Part shown: piece after piece, positions 45,307 through 52,568 of the stretch | How the letters are laid out: the number at the start of each line of letters is the position of its first letter | Position numbering within the stretch: position 1 is the first letter of the stretch | NCBI RefSeq assembly: GCF_016862895.1 | Contig: NZ_BONV01000019.1 | Coordinates: 62,001 to 126,000, forward strand | Direction: 5' to 3' | DNA length: 64,000 bases | Source of the DNA: Planotetraspora kaengkrachanensis | GTDB taxonomy: Bacteria; Actinomycetota; Actinomycetes; Streptosporangiales; Streptosporangiaceae | The notes under the pieces: generated by a model | What the model was told of the DNA's origin: nothing | The model's database searches: none | Seen by the model: only the letters and a program-made list of their open reading frames with translations | Translations under genes and position numbers: made by a program

Positions 45307-45437
45307 GGCGCCGGTGATTCTGGGCGGCCCGGTGTTTAGCGGCGCCGGTGTTTAGCGGCGCCGGTGTTTAGCGGCGCCGGTGTTTAGCGGCGCCGGTGTT
45401 TAGGGGCGGCCAGTGTTTAGGGGCGGCCGGTGATTCG
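45307..45437 (+). repeat. 16-bp minisatellite downstream of the GH95-like gene
   Basis: Unit GGCGCCGGTGTTTAGC, with four near-exact copies at 45341-45404 and degenerate copies on both sides (45325-45340, 45405-45421, 45422-45437). Each full unit carries a stop, so it is not coding. It runs into the terminator hairpin. Confidence 0.9.
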
Positions 45438-45472
45438 GGCCTTCGGGCCGGGATCACCGGCCGTCCGGTTTT
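45425..45472 (+). terminator. Terminator after the GH95-like gene
   Basis: The outer stem GGCCGGTGAT/ATCACCGGCC (45425-45434 and 45453-45462) encloses GGGCC-TTC-GGGCC, followed by GGTTTTC. It is about 180 bp past the stop. Confidence 0.7.
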
Positions 45473-45566
45473 CGGGGGACCACATCTCGAAGGCGCGAGA
45501 CCTGCCGTACCCGAGCCGGGGCTTCATGGGAGTCGGACGTCCAGGACAACGCGCCATGCCTTGGGA

Positions 45567-45640
45567 CGTGGTGGGTCGGGCGTGGTGGGTCGGGTGGACA
45601 TGGTGGGTCGGGTGGACGTGGTGGGTCGGGCGTTTGGACG
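45567..45640 (+). repeat. G-rich 18-bp repeat
   Basis: Three to four copies of GTGGTGGGTCGGGTGGAC and variants just past the 3' end of the second STAS gene. G-runs on the plus strand could form a quadruplex. Confidence 0.8.
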
Positions 45641-45648
45641 CGGCGCGT

Positions 45649-45993
45649 CTAGGCGTCCGGGTGCAGCAGCGCGTCCGAACAGTCGGCATAAATGGTGATC
45701 TCTTCAGAAAGACCGAGGGCGTCGAAGACCTTCTTGATCCGTGGAGACAGGCCGCAGACCGCCACACGGTGTCCCCGGCCAAGACGGACATAGGTGTCAA
45801 AGATGATTTGAAGCCCCGTACTGTCGAGGAACTCCACGTCGCTGAGGTCGAAGAGCAGCCGCGCCGTCGGATGGTCGAGGATCGTTTCGACCCGTCTGCG
45901 CAGCTCCGGTTCTGTTGCTATGTCGAGCTCGCCGCTCACATTGATGATGGTGAAGGGCGGGTGAAGCTCGGTCGAGACGCGGAAGTCGTTCAC
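45649..45993 (-). CDS. STAS-domain anti-sigma factor antagonist, second copy
   Basis: A 114-residue single STAS domain with the phosphorylatable serine in FLDSTGL (S58), in the same register as the protein at 22747-23100 (shared DFRV..E..PPFT and RLGRG.RVAVCGL). It presumably opposes an anti-sigma kinase encoded elsewhere. The start is set at GTG 45993, with GGAGG eight bases upstream; a GTG three codons earlier abuts the ribosome-binding site. Confidence 0.88.
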   Translation of the reverse strand: MNDFRVSTELHPPFTIINVSGELDIATEPELRRRVETILDHPTARLLFDLSDVEFLDSTGLQIIFDTYVRLGRGHRVAVCGLSPRIKKVFDALGLSEEITIYADCSDALLHPDA

Positions 45994-46216
45994 TCGGCTC
46001 ACCTCCGTCGCGTCGCGAAGATGGTGTCCCTTGTCCCCGGGTTGGTGTCCCTCGGGCGATGTCCCTCAAATGGTGACCCTATGAAACAGCAGCCTAGGTC
46101 TGGCATACCTGGGATTCGATTCGAGGTCCCCAAACGGGGGACGTGGTGCTGATCGACTCGCTGCGGACGCGTGGCTACAGGGGGGTTGGGCGGCTGTGAT
46201 TGCGCAGTGTGACCAC

Positions 46217-46245
46217 TTGCATCGATCGTGTGTTCGATATATGGT
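46217..46245 (+). promoter_or_regulatory. Promoter with probable LexA (SOS) box upstream of the DUF222-HNH gene
   Basis: TCGATCGTGTGTTCGA (46222-46237) matches the actinobacterial SOS box TCGAAC-N4-GTTCGA at 11 of 12 specified bases. It sits between -35 TTGCAT (46217-46222) and -10 TATGGT (46240-46245; 17-bp spacer), where LexA would block transcription. The gene starts about 145 bp downstream. In 46003-46216 I see nothing else. Confidence 0.65.
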
Positions 46246-46393
46246 TGAGCCAGTCGTTACAGATGAGCTTTGTTGGCGGGCCGCTGTGCCGTACGCCGCG
46301 TGATGAAGTCGTCGATGCCTGCAGAGAAGGTCCCGGTCCGGGCGGCCGGGAAGTCGCAGTCCGTCGTTTCATCTCCGGCGAGGGAGGCTCCCC

Positions 46394-49147
46394 GTGTACG
46401 GCTGGTCCCAAGGGTGTGCGCAGCCTTCTGCCTCGCTTGCCGCGGTGCCCATCTCCTCTCCGCCCTCGTCGGAGCCCTTGCCCTTGCCCTCGTCCTCGCC
46501 AGAGGCTTTGGTTTCGGCTGCTTCGCACCCGCCGACTTCGCACCCGTCTGCTTTGCCCCCGTCTGCTTCGCGCCCGTCTGCTTCGCACCCGTCTGCTTTG
46601 CCCCCGTCTGCTTCGCGCCCGTCTGCTTCGCACCCGCCGACTTCGCACCCGTCTACTTCTGCGCCCTCGTCATCCGGCGCCCCATCTTCACCATGTACTT
46701 CTGACGCATCTGCCGGATCAGGTTGGCTGTCGTCGGCGTGTCCGGGGCTGGGCGGCGGTGACGGCACGCGTCCCATTCCGCTCCCGGAAGGCCTGGCCGA
46801 GACGCCGGCCGGTGCCGAGTTGAGCGCGATGTTGACGAAGATCGACGTCGCCCAGGTGTCGGGGTTCGATGCCGTCGAGGTGGTGAAAGCGGCGTATCGG
46901 CAGTTGTGTCACGAGCGGGCGCGTTTCCTTCAGGCGGTGCTGGAGGTGGGCCTGAGGGAGCCGTTGTCTGGTGGTGCGGTGCGCCGGTTGCAGGTGCCGG
47001 ACGAGTTCGGTCCCGATGAGGTTCGGGCGGCCCTGGTCTGGTCGCGGCGGCGGTCGGACGCGACGTTCGAGCGGGCGTGGGACGTGCATCGCCGGTTGCC
47101 CCTGCTGGGGGAGGAGATGCTGGCCGGGCGGCTTGATGAGCCGCGGGCAGAGGCGTTCGTCCGCTGGACGGCCGGTCTGACCGGCGAACAGGCGGCTCGA
47201 GTCTGCGAACTCCTGCTGCCCCAGGCGCCTGGATGGACGGTCGGAGAGCTGGTCGAGCAGATTCAGCGACTCGTGCTGGCGATCGATCCGCAGTGGGCCG
47301 AGAAGCGATATCGGGAGGCGGTGCGGCGTCGCCGAGTGATCGGCGTTCGGCAGGAGGACGGAACCGCGACGGTGTCGGGGCTGGACCTCCCCATGGACAG
47401 GGCGGCGGCCGGGTGCGAGCGAATCGACGAGTTGGCACGCGCCTGCAAGCGTGCGGGCGACGATCGGCCCATTGATCACATTCGGGTCGACCTGTTCCTG
47501 GGATCGCTGGACGGGTCGTTCGAAGGGTTGACCGACGAGCAGGTGGTCGCTCATGTGCTGGCCCATCCGTTCGTCGACCCGCCCCCTCCCGTCGCCCCGG
47601 ACCCGGATATTCCACGCTCGGCTGGAAACGCGAATCATGCGCGCACCGCCGGAGCACGACGCGGAGCAAGGCGCGCCAAGCGAGGCGGAGCCGAACCGGC
47701 CAGTCCCACCACCGGGCACGACGCCGGGCACGACGCCGGGCACGACGCCGGAGACGACATCGGTCCCGAGAGGCGGAGCGAGAGTCGGCCCTCGAACCAT
47801 GCAGAGGTGGCACCTCAGAGGCGCGCGGAGCGGGATTCGGAGGAAGACGTCGTCGGCGTAGCCGGATCCGACCCTGCCGATGAGGATGGTTCCGATGAAA
47901 TAGGTCCACGATTCGACGGCGCCGATAGTGACGACAACGACAACGACAACGACGACAACGACGGCGGCGTCGGGACCTGCGGAGGCGGCATCGCGCCGAG
48001 CAGCCCGCCGGGCTGCGGGCCGTACCCAGCATCGGCGAGCCGATCCGATCCGGAGTCGGTGGAGCGGAACGAGCGACCACATCCCCACCAACAAGCGGAT
48101 CCAGCTCTTGATGCGATTCACGGCGCGGACCGTGACGACGGCCACCCACCCGGCGGCAGGACCACGGCGAAGGGGTGGGCGGTCGGTGAGGTGCGGGTTG
48201 AACTGACGACTCTTCTCGGGCTGGACGAGCATCCGGCCGAATTGCCTGGATGGGGGCTTGTCCATGCGGGCCTGGCGCGCCGCATCGTGGCCGGAATGGC
48301 AGCAGGGGAGTGGCGGTTCGCGATCTGCTCCGACGACGGACGACTCTCACTCGCTGGGCTGACTCGTCACCGACCAGTCGCCATGCGCGCACGTCCGACG
48401 CGCGACAGTCGGCGTGGCGGAATCGTGGAACTGCAGATCACTCAGCAGACACTGGACGACCTGGTTCGGCGTGCAACGGAGTTCGGCGCATGGGCCGGCG
48501 TCCTCGTCGATCTCGCCCGGCAGAGCGCCGAGTCGAACGCGATAGACGACGACACTCGATCACGTGGGCGAGGCAGAGGACAGGAACGAGGGCTCGTGCG
48601 GGGAGACCCGCCGTCTGGCAGGGATCGGAGGCAGGCGGACGCGACCTTGCGGCGATACCTCCAAATTCGCGGACGGGTCTGTTCCCGGCCGGGCTGCCGC
48701 GTGCCCGCGACCAAGACCGACCAGGATCACGTCATCGAGTGGGCGGCTGGGGGAGCCAGTGACGAAGACAATCTGCACCTGGCCTGCCGGCACGACCATC
48801 GGGCCAAGCACCAGGGCCGCTGGCTCGTCACCATGCCCGAACCTGGACTCGTCGTCTGGACCAGCCCCCTCGGCCATGACTACCCCTCACGGCTACCGCC
48901 GATCATGTCCGCGTTGCCCCGGCCCGAGCCTCGCGACTGGCCTGACACACCGATGGAGGTCATGGGCGATGACGAAGCCCCGATCATGGCAGCCGAACGG
49001 AAGCCGGAAGCGTGCCCGAGTCGTCCCGAGGCCGATCCCGTCTCCGAGGGGCAAGACGATAAGCGAGTCGGTGAGCGAAGCATCAGCTGGAACGAGGCGC
49101 CTGAGGGCGGGGCGGCCTCCTTGTTGTGGGACGCGCCGCCGTTCTGA
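46394..49147 (+). CDS. DUF222 / HNH endonuclease (13E12-type) protein
   Basis: A 917-residue protein. Residues 1-120 are a low-complexity Pro/Ser/Ala tail encoded by a minisatellite. The DUF222 domain (residues about 130-420: SAMLTKIDVAQVSGFDAVEVVKAAYRQL, DEPRAEAFVRWT) is followed by a long acidic disordered insert with G-H-D-A and D-N-D repeats (about 435-560). A second conserved part ends in a C-terminal HNH nuclease domain (CSRPGC near 763-768, DQDHVIEW, DNLHLACRHDHRAKH). The GTG start has AGGGAGG upstream. Relatives in mycobacteria (13E12 family) include SOS-regulated genes. Family function is unproven, probably DNA cleavage in repair or mobility. Confidence 0.88.
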   Translation: MYGWSQGCAQPSASLAAVPISSPPSSEPLPLPSSSPEALVSAASHPPTSHPSALPPSASRPSASHPSALPPSASRPSASHPPTSHPSTSAPSSSGAPSSPCTSDASAGSGWLSSACPGLGGGDGTRPIPLPEGLAETPAGAELSAMLTKIDVAQVSGFDAVEVVKAAYRQLCHERARFLQAVLEVGLREPLSGGAVRRLQVPDEFGPDEVRAALVWSRRRSDATFERAWDVHRRLPLLGEEMLAGRLDEPRAEAFVRWTAGLTGEQAARVCELLLPQAPGWTVGELVEQIQRLVLAIDPQWAEKRYREAVRRRRVIGVRQEDGTATVSGLDLPMDRAAAGCERIDELARACKRAGDDRPIDHIRVDLFLGSLDGSFEGLTDEQVVAHVLAHPFVDPPPPVAPDPDIPRSAGNANHARTAGARRGARRAKRGGAEPASPTTGHDAGHDAGHDAGDDIGPERRSESRPSNHAEVAPQRRAERDSEEDVVGVAGSDPADEDGSDEIGPRFDGADSDDNDNDNDDNDGGVGTCGGGIAPSSPPGCGPYPASASRSDPESVERNERPHPHQQADPALDAIHGADRDDGHPPGGRTTAKGWAVGEVRVELTTLLGLDEHPAELPGWGLVHAGLARRIVAGMAAGEWRFAICSDDGRLSLAGLTRHRPVAMRARPTRDSRRGGIVELQITQQTLDDLVRRATEFGAWAGVLVDLARQSAESNAIDDDTRSRGRGRGQERGLVRGDPPSGRDRRQADATLRRYLQIRGRVCSRPGCRVPATKTDQDHVIEWAAGGASDEDNLHLACRHDHRAKHQGRWLVTMPEPGLVVWTSPLGHDYPSRLPPIMSALPRPEPRDWPDTPMEVMGDDEAPIMAAERKPEACPSRPEADPVSEGQDDKRVGERSISWNEAPEGGAASLLWDAPPF
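46515..46660 (+). repeat. 15-bp coding minisatellite in the HNH gene
   Basis: Eight or more units of the type CCCGTCTGCTTCGCA, with a 45-bp higher-order unit copied twice, encode the S-A-S-H-P / S-A-L-P-P repeat near the N-terminus. All units are multiples of 3, so the frame is kept. Confidence 0.85.
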
Positions 49148-49268
49148 GCGTGCGTTGTTCCGATTTCGCGCCGACCTGGAGGTGGTGCTGGTTGTGCCGA
49201 CGGTTCGTGCACGGTGGTGGCCGAGCGCCGCCACCGGAACCAGATGCGATGTCCGGCCGCCGATGTGG

Positions 49269-49306
49269 CACACCGTGTGCGGCACACCGTGTGAGGAGAT
49301 CCTCAC
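49269..49306. promoter_or_regulatory. Palindromes upstream of the cobalamin operon promoter
   Basis: CACACCGTGTG occurs twice, at 49269-49279 and 49283-49293 (14-bp step). It runs into GTGAGGA-GA-TCCTCAC (49291-49306), which ends 4 bp before the -35 box. They could be a regulator site or a terminator-like structure for the HNH gene. The remainder of 49148-49268 has no feature I can name. Confidence 0.5.
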
Positions 49307-49310
49307 ATGG

Positions 49311-49339
49311 TTGACGCGATCGGGAGGAAACGGTACGTT
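49311..49339 (+). promoter_or_regulatory. Promoter of the cobaltochelatase-cobO operon
   Basis: TTGACG (49311-49316), 17-bp spacer, TACGTT (49334-49339), directly before the cobalamin riboswitch. Confidence 0.65.
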
Positions 49340-49340
49340 C

Positions 49341-49450
49341 CGGTAGGTTTTGCGGTTGTCCAGGGGAAATCCGGTGAGATGCCGGTGCGGACGCGCCACT
49401 GTATCCGGGACATCGATCCCGGGAGCCAGGTCGCTTGGCTGCCGCGGCCT
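49341..49450 (+). ncRNA. Cobalamin riboswitch (plus strand)
   Basis: It contains the conserved cobalamin-riboswitch landmarks in order: GGGGAAATCCGGTGAGATGC (49363-49382), GCCACTGTATCCGGG and GGGAGCCAGGTC (B12-box region, 49421-49432). It lies between the promoter and the chelatase gene, so adenosylcobalamin should turn this operon down. The exact ends are approximate. The roughly 130 bases to the start probably hold the expression platform. Confidence 0.88.
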
Positions 49451-49583
49451 CATGTCGTGGGACGCGTCATCCCTGAGGAGGATTTGCCGTGAGTCACCGT
49501 GCCGTTCTCCCGAGCTGACGAGTCTCCCGAGCTGACAAGGTCCGCTCCCTCGCGGATCGCCAGGTCAACCGGAGGGCAACTCC

Positions 49584-51935
49584 TTGATCGTCACCTACCC
49601 GTTCAGCGCGGTCGTCGGCCTCGACGACTTGAAACTGGCGCTGGTGCTCAACGCCGTATCCCCCCGGGTGGGCGGTGTGCTCGTTCGCGGAGAGAAGGGC
49701 ACCGCCAAGTCGACCATCGTCCGTGCACTGGCCGCGCAACTGCCGGGAGTCGCGGTGGTCGGCGGATGCCGTTTCTCCTGCGATCCGGCCGCGCCTGATC
49801 CGCAGTGCCCGGACGGCCCGCACGAGCCGGGAAGCGCGTCGGCGCACCGCCCCGCGGCGCTGGTGGAGCTTCCGGTCGGCGCCTCAGAAGATCGGCTCGT
49901 CGGCTCGCTCGACCTGGAACGAGCGCTGACCGAAGGAGTGAAGGCCTTCGAGCCCGGCCTGCTCGCCGCCGCCCACAGGGGCGTGCTCTACGTGGACGAG
50001 GTCAACCTCCTTCACGACCATCTGGTCGACCTGCTGCTCGACGCCGCGGCGCTGGGGACCTGCTACGTCGAGCGTGAGTCCGTTTCGGTACGGCATGCGG
50101 CCAGGTTCCTGCTGGTGGGCACCATGAATCCGGAGGAGGGGGAGCTGCGGCCGCAACTTCTCGACCGGTTCGGGCTGACCGTCGAGGTGAAGGCCTCGCG
50201 CGATCCTCGGGAACGGGCAGAGGTGGTACGGCGACGCCTCTCCTACGACGCCGACCCCGAAGGATTCGCCGCGCGCTGGACCGCCGAGGAGGCGGCGCTG
50301 GCGAGCAGGATCGCCGAGGCGAGGATGCGGCTGGGAAGGGTGCGACTGCCCGACGCCCGGCTGCGGCAGATCGCCACCGTTTGCGCGGGATTCGAGGTCG
50401 ACGGCCTCCGGGCCGACCTCGTCACGGCCAACGCCGCCATCGCGCACGCCGCCTGGCAGGGTCGTGACGTGGTCACGACGGAGGACGTCCGCGCCGCCGC
50501 CCGGCTGTCGCTGCCGCATCGCCGTCGCCGCGACCCCTTCGACGCGCCGGGGCTGGACGAGTCGCTCCTGGAAGAACTGCTGGCCCAGTCGGCGGAGGAC
50601 GACGATCCCGACGACCCCGATGGGGGTGGGCGCTCTCCCGGCGACGACGACGGCCCCGATGGCGCTCCGGATGCGGGCGACCAGACCACGCCCGACGATC
50701 GCTCGGCGACGGCCGACCAGGCGGGCGAGACGAAGAACCCGCAGGACGGCGGGGACACTGGCGACAGGCCACGCGACGAATCGCGCGCCGACGGGGCCGA
50801 GGATGACGCGACCCGAGAGGACCAGGCGCGCAAAGCCCGAGAGGACCAGGCGTCCAACGCTCGGGACGGCGAAGCCGGCGACGACAAGGAGTCCCGGGAC
50901 GCCTCACCTTCCGATCAGGACGGTGGCGTGGGGCAGATCGCCGTGGCGGGCAGGCCGTACAAGGTGCCGATCATGAAGGTGCCGGGCATCGGAGACGGTG
51001 CGTCGGGGAGACGGTCGCGGGCGCGCACACCGCACGGCCGCACCACGGGCTCCCGCGCACCCGGGGGCCGGCTGAGTTCGGTTCATCTGACGGGCACGTT
51101 GCTCGCCGCCGCGCCGTACCAGCGAGAGCGCGGCAGGACCGGGCCCGGGCTCGTGATTCGCGACGGCGACCTGCGCGAAGCCGTACGTGAGGGCAGAGAG
51201 GGCAACCTCGTGCTGTTCGTCGTCGATGCCAGTGGATCCATGGCGGCGCGCAAGCGGATGACGGCGGTCAAGACGGCGGTGCTGAGCCTGCTGCTCGACG
51301 CCTACCAGCGGCGCGACAAGGTCGGGCTCGTGACGTTCCGCGGGTCCGCCGCCCACCTGGCCCTGCCGCCGACCTCGTCGGTGGAGGCGGGCGCGGCGCG
51401 GCTCCGCTCGCTTCCTACCGGCGGGCGTACGCCGCTGGCCGAGGGACTGACACGGGCGGCCGAGGTCCTGCGGGTCGAGCGGCTGCGCGACGCCTCGCGC
51501 AGGCCGCTGCTGATTGTGGTGACCGACGGGCGCGCCACGTCCGGTGGCGACGTCGAACGGGCCGCCGGGCTGCTCAAGGGGGTGGCGAGCGTGGTCGTCG
51601 ACTGCGAGACCGGTCCCGTACGGCTCGGCCTGGCGAGGCGGCTCGCGTTCCAGATGCGAGCCCAGACCGTCCCTCTCGACTCGATGGCGGACCTCGGCGC
51701 CCTGGTGCGCGAGTACCGGGGTGACAAGCGAGACAACCGCGACATCCGGCCCGGCGGCCGCGACCACCGGCCCGATAACCGCGACAACAAGCCCGGCGGC
51801 CGGCCCGACACAGGAGCCGGCGCGAGGACCGGAGGCAGGACCGCCACCGGAGCCGCCGCCAGGACCGGCGGCAGGACCGGCGGCAGGGTCAGTGATCGGA
51901 CCGCCGACGGGCGTGACTACAGGAAGGCGATCTGA
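49584..51935 (+). CDS. Cobaltochelatase/magnesium-chelatase-like fused ChlI-ChlD subunit
   Basis: A 783-residue protein. The N-terminal AAA+ domain has Walker A GEKGTAKST (residues 36-44), Walker B VLYVDEVNLL and the sensor TMNPEEGELRPQLLDRFGL. A highly acidic Asp/Gly-rich linker (about 335-460) precedes a C-terminal von Willebrand A domain with a MIDAS motif (D548-A-S-G-S, plus VTDGRA). A 70-residue Arg/Gly/Asp repeat tail follows. With CobN it should insert cobalt into hydrogenobyrinate diamide; fused ChlI/D proteins take the place of CobS/CobT in actinobacteria. TTG start with GGAGGG at seven bases. First gene after the riboswitch. Confidence 0.9.
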   Translation: MIVTYPFSAVVGLDDLKLALVLNAVSPRVGGVLVRGEKGTAKSTIVRALAAQLPGVAVVGGCRFSCDPAAPDPQCPDGPHEPGSASAHRPAALVELPVGASEDRLVGSLDLERALTEGVKAFEPGLLAAAHRGVLYVDEVNLLHDHLVDLLLDAAALGTCYVERESVSVRHAARFLLVGTMNPEEGELRPQLLDRFGLTVEVKASRDPRERAEVVRRRLSYDADPEGFAARWTAEEAALASRIAEARMRLGRVRLPDARLRQIATVCAGFEVDGLRADLVTANAAIAHAAWQGRDVVTTEDVRAAARLSLPHRRRRDPFDAPGLDESLLEELLAQSAEDDDPDDPDGGGRSPGDDDGPDGAPDAGDQTTPDDRSATADQAGETKNPQDGGDTGDRPRDESRADGAEDDATREDQARKAREDQASNARDGEAGDDKESRDASPSDQDGGVGQIAVAGRPYKVPIMKVPGIGDGASGRRSRARTPHGRTTGSRAPGGRLSSVHLTGTLLAAAPYQRERGRTGPGLVIRDGDLREAVREGREGNLVLFVVDASGSMAARKRMTAVKTAVLSLLLDAYQRRDKVGLVTFRGSAAHLALPPTSSVEAGAARLRSLPTGGRTPLAEGLTRAAEVLRVERLRDASRRPLLIVVTDGRATSGGDVERAAGLLKGVASVVVDCETGPVRLGLARRLAFQMRAQTVPLDSMADLGALVREYRGDKRDNRDIRPGGRDHRPDNRDNKPGGRPDTGAGARTGGRTATGAAARTGGRTGGRVSDRTADGRDYRKAI

Positions 51936-51936
51936 G

Positions 51937-52539
51937 ATGCCGCAGGGCAAGCCGGCCAGCGTCCCCGACGACGGCCTCACCACACGGCAGCGGCGCACCC
52001 GGCCGCTGCTGATGGTCCACACCGGTCCCGGCAAGGGCAAGTCGACGGCGGCGTTCGGCATGGCCCTGCGCGCCTGGAACCAGGGGTGGCCGATCGGCGT
52101 GTTCCAGTTCGTGAAGTCGGCCAAGTGGCGTATCGGCGAGGAGCGCGCGCTCACGGTGCTGGGCGCGTCCGGCGAAGGCGGCCCGGTGACCTGGCACAAG
52201 ATGGGCGAGGGCTGGTCGTGGATCCAGCGTCCCGGCAGCGAGGAGGATCACGCCGCCGACGCCCGCGAGGGCTGGGAACAGATCAAGCGTGACCTCGCCG
52301 CGGAGACCTACCGGTTCTACGTGCTCGACGAGTTCACCTATCCCCTCAAGTGGGGCTGGCTCGACCTGGACGACGTGCTGGAGACGCTCGCCGCCAGGCC
52401 GGGCAGCCAGCACGTCGTCATCACCGGCAGGGACGCCCCGGACGGGCTCATCGAGGCGGCCGACCTGGTGACCGAGATGGGCAAGGTCCGCCACCCGATG
52501 GACGCCGGCCAGAAGGGCCAGAAGGGCATCGAATGGTAG
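51937..52539 (+). CDS. cobO: Cob(I)alamin adenosyltransferase, CobO/CobA type
   Basis: A 200-residue P-loop enzyme with Walker A GPGKGKST (residues 30-37), VFQFVKSAKWRIGEE and LDEFTYPLKWGWLD (Walker B region), ending with the family-typical GQKGIEW. It transfers adenosine from ATP to the cobalt of the corrin ring. It begins 1 nt after the chelatase stop, so it shares the riboswitch. Confidence 0.95.
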   Translation: MPQGKPASVPDDGLTTRQRRTRPLLMVHTGPGKGKSTAAFGMALRAWNQGWPIGVFQFVKSAKWRIGEERALTVLGASGEGGPVTWHKMGEGWSWIQRPGSEEDHAADAREGWEQIKRDLAAETYRFYVLDEFTYPLKWGWLDLDDVLETLAARPGSQHVVITGRDAPDGLIEAADLVTEMGKVRHPMDAGQKGQKGIEW

Positions 52540-52568
52540 GCAGGCAGTGACTGCCAGGGCCCCTGGGG

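Noticed and set aside
45417-45800. Minus-strand frame with T-H-H-V-H-P repeats
   Set aside because: It is the translation of the 18-bp non-coding minisatellite overlapping the STAS gene. No ribosome-binding site and no domain.
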